A stretch of 64,000 bases of DNA from contig OX327694.1 of the NCBI GenBank assembly GCA_946807835.1, positions 4,104,001 to 4,168,000 of the forward strand, in the 5' to 3' direction. The DNA is from Ailanthus altissimus (taxonomy: Eukaryota; Streptophyta; Magnoliopsida; Sapindales; Simaroubaceae). A model generated the notes under the pieces. It was not told the DNA's origin. It did not search any database and was given only the letters and a program-made list of their open reading frames with translations. Shown here piece after piece: positions 23,301-36,099 of the stretch (the stretch's first letter is position 1; every line of letters starts with the position of its first letter). The translations under genes were made by a program, and so were the position numbers.

Positions 23301-25171
23301 ATTGAAAAGAGTACTTTCATTCAAAGATATAAAGGAGGCTCTATGTCCTCTGCAATCAACCTGGTAATGGGAAGTAATACATGTCTAATCCAAATTACAT
23401 CACCAGAATAATTTAAAGTAAGCTTCACAATCTCATTTGCTACTTTATTCGTATCATGGGGTATACAAATCCCTAAATTATTGAAAGTTGTGTAGGCATG
23501 ATGAACACATGAAAATGCATATTTGTTAAGAGATTCAGTCACCATTTAATGTCACTAATTTTAGCATTTTCTGTATTTTTAGCTTGAAATAAAGTGTTCT
23601 CCTTAAATTGTGATTAATGAATGTTATTTGGATAGGTTTAGGTAAAATAGACATAACTCTCAATGTAGAAATTGAAATAAAGAAATTATTGAACCTAGTG
23701 CAACATGACTCAATCTTATACAAATTTGGAGAATAGTGGAAAAGCCAAATCCAACATGTTATGGGCCAAAAATTGAGATACAATAGAATCGGGCTACAAC
23801 TTCTGCCCAGCTTGACCCAACTCATATATTTGGACCGTATCTCACAAAATACGTATTCAATTAGTATAATTCTTAAAGCTGTGAAATATTGACTTAATTA
23901 TCAACAACTCTTATGTTGATGGTAAAGTCCAAATCAGCCGTTATCATGGACCAAATTGCATTGCAAGTGGGTAAAATGGTTGTTGGCTGAAATATGATGT
24001 ATCTTTGGAATTTTACTCATATCTCATTGGATACTCATCCAATTTGCATGAACTCAGTGCCTATGAAAAGAAGACATAAAATTCTACAACTTTCATGTCA
24101 GCCACAGAGGCTACATTGGTTATGTACATTATTAAAAATGTACTGCAAGTGGATGAACGAGTTATTGGCCTAAAATTATTGAAGATTGATGTCATCCATG
24201 ACATATTTCCATTCATTGCCTATATAAGGAGACTCTTAGGACGTTTTCAACATTATATAATTCTCTCTTCTTTTCTTCTCATTAACATGTATTGTAATTT
24301 AGGCTAGAGGTTTTGGCAAGGCTAAGAGATGAACTTTTATGTGTAATAAATCCACTTCGATGCTTTGATTCGTTATCAAGAGCTACAAATATTGTAAGTT
24401 TGGTTTTGATTAAACTCTTATCTAGTTTATTTTCTATAATCCAGAGGTTATAATTCTCATGTCTCATATATGTTCAGTCATGTTTTTCTTATGTGATTCT
24501 TATTGAATTATAATTGTTATTGGTTATATTGTTTTATATGTTAATCTTTTACTGTAATATTGTCAAATTGATATATTGTCGATCTTGGATAACATGTAAA
24601 GGCAATAAATGTTTGATATTCAAGTTGATCTTTTACTGCAATATTGTCAAAATGATATATTGTCAATCTTAGATAACTTGTATAAATAAACATGATTTGT
24701 GTTAATATTTGCAAAATAGTTTAGTCATATCAAATGCATGTATTATCAAATGTGCTATATTTTACATATCTTTCGATTGATTGTTTAGATGTAAAACTGT
24801 CAATTGAGTTATAAACACTGAATCAAAGTATATAGTAGATTTATAAAGTATAATTGTGATTCTCGAAGCCTTGTTTGAATTATCATAAGACATTTCCTTC
24901 AAATCATAGACAATTCTATCTCATTCACTTAAATAAATTAATTTTATCCTTTGCTACTGTTTTAATATTTTACTTTACCAACCTATTTTGTCAAGAACTT
25001 CCTTGTGGGATCGACACCTCAATCTATACTGCGATAGCTGCGTTATATTTTGAGCATAAACAAGGCACTTCAAAATATGTCTAATAATTACACCCAACTT
25101 AGAACTTAAACTATTGTAAGAAATAATATCATTTACAATAGTATCTATATCAGTTTCAGCTTTAATATAGG
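23301..25171 (-). pseudogene. LINE RNase H 3'-end fragment, unit 2, split by a solo LTR
   Basis: The unit lies at 23301-23498 and 25068-25171. Minus-strand translation of the first part reads CIPHDTNKVANEIVKLTLNY, then VIWIRHVLLPITRLIAEDI, an RNase H-like C-terminus with its stop. The second part (CTTCAAAATATGTC onward) continues the same unit when the LTR at 23499-25062 and one copy of AGGCA are removed, as alignment with unit 1 shows. Confidence 0.6.
23499..25062 (+). mobile_element. Solo LTR of an Athila-related Ty3/gypsy family (target duplication AGGCA)
   Basis: The 1564-bp unit starts TGATGAACACATGAAAATGC and ends GAGCATAAACA. AGGCA flanks it at 23494-23498 and 25063-25067, and the interrupted LINE unit is continuous across it. 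A TATA box (TATATAAGGA) lies at 24221. The end region contains CTTGTGGGATCGACACC, a motif typical of Athila/Tat LTR 3' ends. The first bases resemble those of the Athila LTR at 52925, so the families are related but distinct. Confidence 0.88.
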
Positions 25172-27510
25172 AGTGAAAATAGTACTTTCATTCAAGGATA
25201 TAAAAGAGGCCATATGTCCTTTATAACAAACCTGGTAATAGGAATTGATACATGTACAATATGAAAGTGTGCTATTTCTATGGGTGTATATATATGTATA
25301 TGTGTTCATTATATTAAAATTTTGCGTATCATACATATATATTGTGTAATGGAATTGAATATCTAATTTTCTAATGCAATAAATATACTTAACATAAATT
25401 TTTATTACACTAATGAGATTGAGAATCATCTTTCAAGCATTTGAAAAGTTGTTCAAAGCAGAGTCTACCTTGAAGCACACACGTCGGCAAATTTTAGTAT
25501 CCAACTTAGATGGGCTTGAGTCTCTAAAATAACAGCTCTAATTTCTAGCAAAAAATATTTAAGTCTTAAATACAATTTTAGTTAATTCTTTAATCTAGTT
25601 TAAACTCTTTAAACTTGAATTTTAGTTAAACATTTTAACTAAAATATATTTGTTTCCAAGCAATGAAATTATTTTTGTTTATTCAACACTTGAACAAATA
25701 AAATAATTTATTTCTTGCTTACTAAAATGACCAGCCAAGAATAAAGAAAGAAGAAGAAGTTTTGTTTGTTCTCAACTCTCGAAACCAAAGCCCTTTTCTC
25801 TCTCTAGTTAATCGAACCAAATTGATCAAAAAATGCCAAATGAAACACTTTCATTTTATAAGCTTTTCTCTCTCAATTTGTCAAAGACAAATAGCCCACC
25901 ACAATGCCTTAGCCCATGCAACATTGTTCGCCCTTTTGTTTAATATTTGTTGACTTAATAATGTAAAATAAAATAAAAGCACTTTTTTATTATTTATTTT
26001 ATGAATTTTACTTATCTCACAGGTAAGGTCAATTTTGTAATTTTAAAGTCAAATAATGAATAAATTAGATTATGCCACTTGTCATCATCTCATTGGTCAA
26101 CAAATTTTGTTAATTAATTGATGTACTTAACATTTAACTCTTAATAAGTACACAACCCAACAGATCCCAAAATCAATATCCAGTTTGTTAGAATTTTCTA
26201 GATCAAATTGTTCAATTCACTCTGCTGCCCAAGTGGACAACAAGTACACTTCATATTGTAAGACTCCCTAGATCTACGTCCAGTTTGTCATATAGAATTT
26301 TTCTATACGTTTATGAACGATGTCCCATAAATACGTTACAGAAATTACAAAGAGGCACGTTAAATCATACAAGTTAAGCTTATAATATATACGTATAATC
26401 ATTCTATCACCTATATCCTGGAAGAGCATAGATATAGATCATCACAGTCAAATCTCTATTTGCTCATCCGTGAATTTATCTCCATATTCGTATTTCAATA
26501 AACGATATTCGTAAATACTTTTGCAACATTGTTTATTCCACGAAAAATTATGAATACTTGAAATTACACATTTAATAAGGGTTTTACATCATTGTTTTGT
26601 ATTACTAGTGTTTTTAACCCCCTTAACTTAAGTATATTTATAACATTGTACATAATTAACTTTTAACTGTTTTGTAGTAAGTTCGGTAAAATGGGCATAA
26701 CTTTATACCTAGAAATTCAATTGGAATGATTCTTGATCCTGTGAAAAGCTGACTCAATGAGCTAACATATTTTATTTCATAATGCATTTGAAATTTGAGT
26801 GTTTAAAGGATGAAAAAGGCCTAAAATAGAACTGATCTATAGTACAGGTCCAGTCCGAACAATCATCAGTATTTGGCCCATAACTATAGACAACTCAATT
26901 TGTAAAGATAAAATACTTATCTACAACTTTGATTTTTTTAGAGAAAGCTAATTCAGACCGTATCAATTCCAAATTGGACAATCAAATACGTGCATTAATG
27001 ATAATCAATGCAAATTAGTTGCCACCCTTCTTAACTTTTATCATCCAAGTGGTTCCCTCTTTATTTGTCTTGATTTATCTATGTTTTTTTTTATATAAAT
27101 AGGTGAGCTATTTATGTCTAAAGCATATAATTAGAGAGTTAGATTTTAGTTTAAAATACTTGTTTTTATATGATCTCTTTATAGTATTATTTCTCTTGTT
27201 TACTATTCTAAAGTCATGTTATCTCTTCTTCCATCTCTTTTCTTTTTCTTTAGTTTTACTATGTCTAAGTAATTTTTTTTTTGCTAAAGTGAAAGTGTGA
27301 AACTCTTGGCAAGATAATAAGATATACTTAACTCTTATTTATGAATTTAATGTCTCATTCTTAAGTTATGCAAATTTATATATGATGTATTTATTTTGTT
27401 TGTGATATTAATATTATTTCTTATAAAATGGTGTATCTTTATTTATTATAGATAATTTTTATAGTTGGCACAATAAATTTTTGAAACCAGTTACAAGATT
27501 TGTTGTAGAT

Positions 27511-30361
27511 TGTCACGCTCCAGACCTAAAAACTCTGATACATGACATAACTTACATTCATTCAATAAAGTGCACTCATAAATAGTATTACACAAAAATT
27601 CAAACTTTAATTCAACATAGGAATCCTTAGTAAGTTGTTAGTAAGTTCAACACTAAAATCAACTCAAAATCTAACATATACACATAATATTCTATTGAAC
27701 ATATTTGAACATTCATTTCAATTTCTTTCATAATTATAGCAATTGAATTATGACTGGGATAATTATTAAACCGGAGATACGCAGAGTTTTCTCAGAGATT
27801 AACACTCCACTACGTCACCAATAGCAACTTTATTACCAGAAGCCCAGAATATATTCATTGCAAATTCTTACTTAAAATCAATTCATAACCACACTTGGTG
27901 AAACTTAAACTAAATCCAACCACACTTAATAAAATAACACATAAGTATTTATTCGATAGGGACAAATCAAATATCTTAAACTATATATCCACAAATGAAA
28001 CACTTAGCAACCTAACAACGTAAGGAACCCGAGGGACAGCAGAAGCCTTGCCAAATCCGCTAAGCACACATGTATCTTATTTACCTGAAATCACCATAAA
28101 CTATAATGAGTGTAAAACTCAGTGAGCATACTTGTTTTTCATATATCAAATACAAATACATATATGTACACAATGTATATGTATGATATGTTGTGATCAA
28201 TTAAAATTATAATCTTATCAAATCACATATCATGTAAGCGCTTACACATTCTTTCAAAATATATAATAGGAATACCATCATTCAACTACTACTTAGTAGG
28301 ACTTACATATCACATAATGAGTCAAATGTCACTCGTAGGTGATATACCGTATGAGAGGAATAGTACAAGTGAGGTTTTTAAATCACACATGTATAATATT
28401 CATACCCGAAGGTAAAAGCCAAACCCTCACCCTGATCATCGGTGAGTCCTCTCACATGCACCAATACGCCACCACACGAATGTGATGACTCACTCTTCCT
28501 TTAGGTACTAATAGGATCCTCCCTACATACGGAACACATAACATATACCAATCCCGAAGGAAAGGCCACACATAAAGGCTCCACAAATCACATAAAATGC
28601 CTACTAAGTTAACAGTGAGTTCAAGTACCCTTAAAACACAAAATATTTCTCATGTGATGACTCACTCTTCCTTTAAGTACTAATAGGATCCTCCCTACAT
28701 ACGGAACACATAACATATACCAATCCCGAAGGAAAGGCCACACATAAAGGCTCCACAAATCACATAAAATGCTTACTAAGTTAACAGTGAGTTCAAGTAC
28801 CCTCAAAACACAAAATATTTCTCATGGACATATTACACTTCAAAAGCTCTCTTTGTTAAACACATTTCACTTTGAAAGCTCACTTTCAAAAACACATATA
28901 TGTCATGTATGTCCATGCTCACATTCATAAATACATATCTTCACATTTCATATCAAAATATACTTTGACATAACATAAACATATTCCTAACCCCATTTAC
29001 AAAATCATACAAAATAATTACTATGTTTATTGTGATTTCAATAAAAAATCTAGTATACTTACCTCTTAGCACTTACAGCTACAAGGCTTAAATCTCCTTA
29101 ACCTATCAATAGAGATCAATCCTTTCATAAGCCTCACAATTCACATAAAATACTTTAAATAGCTTACAAAATTATATACAATGCATTTATCACATCAAAT
29201 TGGTCTAAATACTTGGTTTCTCAAAACCTGTCATTCTGACCACTTACACTTTACAAAATTTTCTAATACATCAAATGATGTCCAATTACTCCAAAATCAG
29301 TATATATCATTCTTAACTCATATATGCTTCCTATATATAAATATTATAACAAAATTCCTACACAATCCATTCCATACACACCATCGAATCTAAACTACTA
29401 ACTTGACAGGATCAAGATACTTATTGAACAGTATTCAATCTCCTAATTTTATAAAATCATATACTAACTCAAAATTTATAAAACTACTACAGAAATACTC
29501 TTAACACATATTTCAATTCATGATAAATATTTTACTTCAAAATAACTGCCAAAAGTATTTTAAAATTATTTTATTCTATAGCTTTAAAAATCTGTTAATC
29601 AAATACTACAATGAGTTGCTACACTTTAGAAAATCATAACACTTCAACCACATTGATCTAAATTCTCAATTCCGAGTATATCCTATTAGACATATAAAAT
29701 TATCATATTCCAAAAATTTATAATTTTTTAAGATCATTCAGGATGAAAAATATTGTTTGTCACTATATCATACTGTTTATACAGAAAATTTCCAGAATTT
29801 CAAGGTCATTTTGGTAAATTCACAACAAATTCAATTTTTGGAATTTTGAATCGATTCAAAGTCTCAGATGATTCTAAATATGTCTAATTTCATATACTCA
29901 AAATTCTAAACCAGAATCGAATAAAAAAAATTTATAAAATTACTGGATCAAGAGACTATCAAGCAAATATTCCACAATTCATCATGATTTATCAAGCTAT
30001 CTTATAGATCATCATCAATTCTCAAAATATCATACGAAATACACATCAAATCCTCAATTATACATATTTCCAAAAATCAAAACTTAAAGAAATTAACATA
30101 ATTAACACTAATAAATTGAGAAATAGTTGTGATATACCTCTTAAAATCCAAATTTCCAAAATTCTTCTTCTTTTTCTTCTCTTTCTCTCCCCTCTTTTTC
30201 TCTCTTCTCTCTCTCTAAAAGAGGTAGCTTGACCAAAATGAGAGAATTAGGGTTTTAAAAGTGTATTTTTATACTAAGTGGCTAATTTTTGATATTTATG
30301 AATTTGCCCTCAAAACTTTCAAAATATTATAATTTGGTCCCTAAAATAAATCTAAAGTCTT
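27511..30361 (-). mobile_element. LTR 'C' of the Tekay/Del-type family, truncated, innermost insertion
   Basis: On the plus strand it begins TGTCACGCTCCAGACC, the reverse of the LTR end, and follows copy A closely until TAAATCTAAAGTCTTA. There it stops about 95 bp short of the expected terminus and jumps into Athila LTR sequence. About 130 bp of the host LTR is also missing, so a deletion removed the end of C together with adjacent host sequence. Confidence 0.85.
28481..28824. repeat. 172-bp tandem duplication inside LTR C
   Basis: Units 28481-28652 and 28653-28824 both begin TGTGATGACTCACTCTTCCT and end TATTTCTCATG. LTRs A and B have only one copy. Near-identity of the units suggests this is younger than the LTR insertion. 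Confidence 0.88.
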
Positions 30362-31584
30362 ATTTCATATGCCAAGAGTGAATCCTCCTAATCTTAACTT
30401 TTATTTTAATTGGTTAATTGAATTATTATTTGTAAATATTTTATACTGCTTTAATTGTCTTTAAAGTATTTATAGTTTGTAATTTTAATTCCACTTTCCT
30501 ATGGATCGACCTTGTTCTCACAAGATTAGTTATTACTTTAACAATCCTGTATTTGGGAATAAACTCCTATATTCTGGACGTGTCAGAAAACTCGTTTCCC
30601 AGTTTACTGCTTATGGCCATAAGATTTTCTGAAATACAATCTCGGAGCATCAGGATATGCAACTCACCCATATGAATTGATGGATCCCATATTTATGCAC
30701 ATCAAACTACATGAGCATTGGACCATACCCAGTGACACCCAGTAGTCAAATCGTAAAAGGTATTTGATATACGTGAAATCAAAATATAGTGGATCACTCA
30801 CAAGCCTAACACAACGCTTAGGTTAAAGGACCATGAATAATAATTAACTTGAGAATACTTGCCATTGACGGCTTCATGGAATGTCTATTAGAGGTTCTCG
30901 TGAATCTGTTCAGTACCTAATCCTTATTGAATACATGTATTTCTATACGAGCTTTCACTAAGCTCATAGTTTGCTAAGATTAATCATCTGAATCTTTTAG
31001 ATATAGACATATATTAATCTATATAAATGGGTTTCGTCAATAGACCTGCATTAGTAAAGATAGATTATGTACATAGTATTCAAAAACATACTGCATAATG
31101 GTATTTTTTAGTGCTATTTACAACTCTTTGCAACTATATCATTACTAATATATTCTCAAATCTTTGTCTTATTTTAGACAAGGTTCTAACTCCTTAGATT
31201 TTGAAAACTCTTATAACGTGCTAACTCTTAGCACTTATAATTCTTAGCGTTGCTAACGCTTAGCACTAATCTAAACTCTTTTAGACCATACAATATCTGA
31301 AATGTTACAAGCATATTACCATTTAATAAATATAATTAACAAATTAATGAAATAATGATTGTATAAATATTAAAAAGTAAATATTCATATATAATGTGAT
31401 GACATTGAAACACAAATCCTAATACAATACAAATTACCTCACCAGAATAATTTGTAGTAAGCTTTGAAAGCTCATATGCTACCATATTCGTATCATCGGG
31501 TGTATAAAAAATTCTAAATGATTGAAAGCCATGTAGGTACTTTAAAATATTTCTAATAATTACACCTAACTTAGAACCTGTAAT

Positions 31585-33307
31585 CGAAAGTATCAAATAT
31601 TCTACGGTGTATACATGTGGTATTTGTGTTCATAAATAATACATGTACATCATATATATATATATATATATATATATGCATCAAATATGCAATGAAAGTC
31701 TTAAAATTGTCATTTGAACACATTTTACGCTTAGTTAAATATCTAATATATTTATATTTTAATATAATATTATAATTAAATAATTATTAACTCAACTTTG
31801 ATTAACTTTTAACCATGGTTGAGTTATACATATTATTTAATATGTTAAATATTAAAATATCTTGATTATTTAACTCTTAAATAATCATATATGTGAAATT
31901 ATTAACATGTCCTTATTTAACCCAATATGGGTTCTACTAAACCCACACTTGAATTAACTTATTTGATGACTCATTATGTATCACGTGTTACCTTTTAATT
32001 AGTCAACAATAATTATTATCCAATTAATCGTACTTAACACTTAAATATTGACACGCACACATCTCAAGGGTTCCTAAAACAAATATTCGATTTGTTAGAT
32101 TTTACTGGATTGAACTATTCAACCAGTATGCTACCCCAGTGCACAATGAGTACACTTCATGTTATGGGACTCTCTAGGTCCATGCTTGACTCGTCAAATA
32201 GAATTATTCTATGAGTTCATAATCGATGCCCCGCACACATGTCATGGATATTACAAATCAGCGCGTTAGATCATACAAGCTAAGGTCAGAATGCATACGT
32301 ATAATCTTTTCGTCACTTACATCCTGGATGAGCGGGGATATAGATCAACATCGTCAAATCCCTATGTGCTCATCCAATCTTATCTCCAGATTCGTATCTC
32401 AATGAACAATATAAACAAACACTTTTGTTATATTATTCAACCATGTGGGAAGCTCTTTTCCTGGGTTTATTGCTCATGACCGCAAGAATTTTTAAGATAC
32501 AATCTCAAAGCATCGAATATATAACCCACCTATGTGAGGTGACGGATCCCGTATCTACACATACCAGACTCCATAAGTATTGGACCATACCCAGTGACAC
32601 GTAGCAGTTAGACCATGAAAGGTCTCTAACATCCGTAGAACTAAAGTGAAGTAGATCACCCACAAGTCCACTGTGGTGCTCAGGTCAAAAGACCACATAT
32701 ACTACTCAACTCGAGAGAATTTTTCGTTGATGGTTTCATAAGATATCTATTGGGGTCCTCGTAGGTTTGTTCAGCATTTAGTCCTAACTGAATACCCGTA
32801 TACCTATACGAGCTCTAAGCTTATGATCAGTTAAGAACAACCATCTGTACCTTACGGATATAGACATACACTAATCTATATGAAAGAGATTCATTGATAG
32901 ACCTACATTGGTAAAAATAAATCAAGAATAGGGTATTTGAGAACACACTTTCATAATGACATTTTCTAACTCTTATTGCAACTCTTTGCAATTATGTCAT
33001 TACTGGTGTACCCTTAGGTCTTTGTCCCATTATAGACAAGGTTCTAACTTCTTAGATCTCGCTGACTCTTATAACTTGTCAACTCTTAATAGTGCTAACT
33101 GTTAGCATTTATAACTCTCAATTTTACTAACCCTTAGAACCGGTCTAAACTCCTTTAAATCGGATCTGAACCATACAGTGTTCGTAATGTGACAATCATC
33201 ATTACCATTTAATAAAGAGTATTAGCAATTTAATAAAATACATATTGTATAAATATTATCAAATAAATATTTATACAAACAGGGATGGCACGTAAGCACA
33301 TTTAGCA
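31585..33307 (+). mobile_element. LTR-type insertion 'D2', second copy of the D family
   Basis: The 1723-bp unit starts CGAAAGTATC (aligned with TGAAAGTGTG of D1, initial TG decayed) and ends ACATTTAGCA. The flanks are GTAAT at 31580-31584 and GTAAC at 33308-33312, a target duplication with one mismatch. It is homologous to D1 across most of its length and has no coding region. The LINE unit is continuous across it. Strand is arbitrary. Confidence 0.7.
31650..31678. repeat. (AT)n microsatellite
   Basis: An uninterrupted AT dinucleotide run of about 14 units inside D2. D1 has a much shorter counterpart, so the run expanded after insertion or differed between copies. Confidence 0.85.
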
Positions 33308-33419
33308 GTAACTATGATAAGAAAAATATCATTTACAAGAGTATGTGCATCAATTTCAGTATCTGCAATCATTTTTACTTGGGAAACCACAATAATGACT
33401 ATCACTTTATCTCCTCCCT

Positions 33420-34275
33420 CAACTAGATTAGCTTTAGGAGTTTTATTATTTTTCTTTTGATCTTTTTTTTTTGTATTTATACTGATAAACAAAATAACCA
33501 TCCTTATTACAAACAAAAAAATTACCCTTTTTCTTAAATGAGGGCTTTGAATTCTTAATGTATGATTTGTTTGTGGATTTAGGATACTTTTCACTTAGAT
33601 TAGTACTATTTTCAACCAAATTGATCTTAGAAATAGTTTCCTTGGCCTTCTCATTGTTCTCATGTTGGCATTTTTTTCTTCAATTCTAATATGCATATTA
33701 ATATCATCCAACTTCAAATGTTTCTTTCTATACTTATTGCTTTTCTTGTAATCTTTTTAAGAATTCGATAATTTTTCAATTAAGCAACTAGCCACAAAAA
33801 GGTCAGGAAGAACAATACCCTTATTCTTTAAGTCATTGATTATTAGGTGAAAGTCATAAATTTAAGACATTACATCTTTTTCTTTAGATATTTTAAAATC
33901 TAAGAAATTTACAATAACATACTTTTGGGCATCAGCATCTTCAATGATATATTTTTTTCTTTAGTTGTGCTCAAATTTTGCATTCATCTTTATATGTTGA
34001 ATAGACATCATATAGCTTATTAAAAAATGTGTTTAAGATGGTATTGTGGCATAGCTTGTTTGCTTAGTTCCATTTTAAGAATTTTTCTTTGTAAATTTCT
34101 TTATCAACCTTTGGTGTAGATTATGTAAAATACTTCGTTGTTCATCACATTTAAAGTGTCAAACAATCGATCTTGCCATCTCTTGAAGTACTTGCCATTA
34201 AATGATGGAATTTTAGTAGTCTTAGATAATAATTTAGCTATAGCCGGTAATGATGAATCAAAAGTTATATCCATA
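33420..34275 (-). pseudogene. Ty1/copia gag (UBN2-type) pseudogene
   Basis: Minus-strand conceptual translation from about ATG 34275 gives IPSFNGKYFKRWQDRLFDTL, then KYVIVNFLDFK-like sequence, LVASCLIEKL-like sequence (LFVASCLIEKLSNS), LDDINMHIRIEEKNA and a decayed zinc knuckle (FFVCNKDGYF). This is the usual order of a plant copia gag. Several stops and frameshifts are present, and protease onward is missing. Confidence 0.7.
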
Positions 34276-36059
34276 TAGAAATAGTTTTAAGAATGTTAGA
34301 AAATTGAGTGAATGAACTCAATTGTTCTTGGTTGTCAAGACGTGTTAAGCACTGTCCTTAAAACTATATATACCCTTACAAGATGATAATCAAGATGCAA
34401 AGGGTTTGTATGGTAGTATAGTTTCTAAGAATCAATAATAAAAAAAATTACAATAGTGCATAAAAAAATTGTAAGAGTGCACACTTTATGCAATTTTCTT
34501 GAACCATAAGTAATGACTTTGAAATAGAGTTAGGTAGATTTATAGAGAATTAGTGAATTAAAGAGGATGAAAATAAAAATTATATTCCATTTACAATGTG
34601 TCTTTAATTTATAGAGAGGAGACGTCTCTCAGGAGAGACACCAAACCTCTTCAAAGAGCCACAATATTTAGGAAGTTTGGTGATTTTTTTCAATGGTCAC
34701 ATCCCCAGCATTTGACACTGTCATACCATGTTTCTGACAAGGTAGAAACTAAAAAATTTGATTGGCACCGCAACACCAAGTTTCTGACTTGCTTGGTGTT
34801 GTAGTGCTAAGTTGCTTTTTCAACAACTTGACATTTTCATTTTCTTTTCTTTTTGATTCTTTTTTCCTTACTTTGTGTACTTGAAACACACTTGTAATGT
34901 CGAACATCCTAAAGCCAAAGAGACATCTCATCGTGCGGGTAATTACAATTCTTCTCAACTCCAAAATACAACCTAAATACTCTCAGTCACATTCCTCGAT
35001 GATCACAATCACCAAAAAGAAATATATAAAGTCTTACAATGTCGAAGTTGTAAGGGAAATAGTATTTGTAAAATTTTAGAATATAACCTTAGGATGTATG
35101 TACGTGCAATTTTAGAGTAGGGAATGATCCATTTATATATAGTAGTAGTAAAGTTTAAGATATTAATACAAATATTAATTTAGCATTATTACACAATTTT
35201 AAATATTTTGTAACTCAATTATTAATTATGCAATTTATATTTAAAATTTATAACTCTTAACTTAATTTTCATAAATATGAATTTGAATTTTAAAATTATA
35301 ACTCTAAAAATTTATAATATTCATTAAGTTTGTAATTATATAATTAATTTAAATTTTAATATAAAGTTTAATTTTTTTTTTTAATTCCAACATCCACAAT
35401 CTATAGGGATTACAGTTAAAATTCCCAATTAAAACGACATAAATAAGAGTAAATTTCAAGTTACGAATTCTTCAAAGAAAGGTCATCTACCTATGCGGAT
35501 GGTAATTCCATTCCCATAACATAATAAGATGCAAATTGCGCTGTTTTCTTTCATTTTTTTTTCTTCAAAAAAAGTAAAATACAATTGTTAAATCTAATGC
35601 ATAAAAGTATTTGTATTAACAGTTTAATAATAAAAAAAACTAACAATACATTTATCTTTATTGAAAGTTTAAAGTTTAATTCCTCATTTGTCGTGTAAAA
35701 AAATCTAAGATCTCAAATTTAATTCTTCGCTCTCTGTTTTAAAAAAAAATCTAAAGCACAAAGAGGCTATCCTGCTACATATCATATTTATAGCCTTTTG
35801 GGTAAACAAATTCTCTTGAGTTTTTTCAAAAATAAAACCGCTAAAATGCTAACATTATTACAGATTGGTTCGAATCCATTGGGAATTTGACTGCATGCTA
35901 AACCTACGTGTATCCTTGAAACTTCTCAACAAAAGTTCGAATTGAATTTTCTCTTTGTCAGAGGAAAATTTTCAATTGTCTAACTACTAATACTATTCAA
36001 ACTTAATATATTACATTTTTCAAAGTAAAAGCAACTCGGAATCGTCAACCTTTACGCGC
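34276..36059. other. Intergenic AT-rich DNA
   Basis: Only short ORFs without recognisable domains. The part just above 34275 may be leader or LTR of the copia remnant, but no boundary was found. Confidence 0.4.
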
Positions 36060-36092
36060 GGGGGGGGGGGTGGGGGGGGCGCGGGGCGGGGC
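36060..36092 (+). other. G-tract, possible G-quadruplex
   Basis: An 11-G run, a T, an 8-G run, CGC, GGGG, C, GGGG and CC occur within 33 bases of otherwise AT-rich DNA about 1.3 kb upstream of aconitase. At least four G runs with short loops satisfy the usual G-quadruplex pattern. A sequencing or assembly artefact of the homopolymers is possible. Confidence 0.6.
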
Positions 36093-36099
36093 CTACAAA

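Larger units (their letters stand above)
26548..30585 (+). mobile_element. Athila-like solo LTR inside D1 (target duplication GAAAA)
   Basis: The two pieces 26548-27510 and about 30362-30585 together align with the 5' LTR of the large Athila-like element (52925-54359), from the ..GAA.ACTTGAAATTACAC start through a TATATAAATAGGTG promoter (about 27091) to CTATATTCTGGACGTGTCA at the end. GAAAA follows at 30586-30590 and GAAAAA precedes at 26542-26547. There is no PBS or internal region, hence a solo LTR. LTR C sits within it. Confidence 0.85.
25262..31424 (+). mobile_element. LTR-type insertion 'D1' (target duplication CAATA), itself interrupted
   Basis: D1 starts TGAAAGTGTGC at 25262 and ends ..CCTAATA at 31424, where a terminal CA has probably decayed to TA. 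CAATA flanks it at 25257-25261 and 31425-31429. Its own sequence is 25262-26547 plus 30591-31424. From about 26150 onward it aligns with D2, with shared motifs such as GGACCATACCCAGTGACAC and TAGACAAGGTTCTAACT. No coding region is seen, so it is taken as a solo LTR, probably of a copia-type family (family uncertain). The strand is arbitrary. An Athila solo LTR sits inside it at 26548-30585. Confidence 0.7.
25172..33400 (-). pseudogene. LINE RNase H 3'-end fragment, unit 3, split by two LTR insertions
   Basis: The pieces are 25172-25261, 31430-31584 and about 33313-33400. Joined in order they align with units 1 and 2: TACTTTCATTCAAGGATATA in piece 1; TPDDTNMVAYELSKLTTNYS (minus translation) in piece 2; ATATCATTTACAAGAGTATG in piece 3. 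Insertions D1 (25262-31424) and D2 (31585-33307) separate the pieces. Confidence 0.6.
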
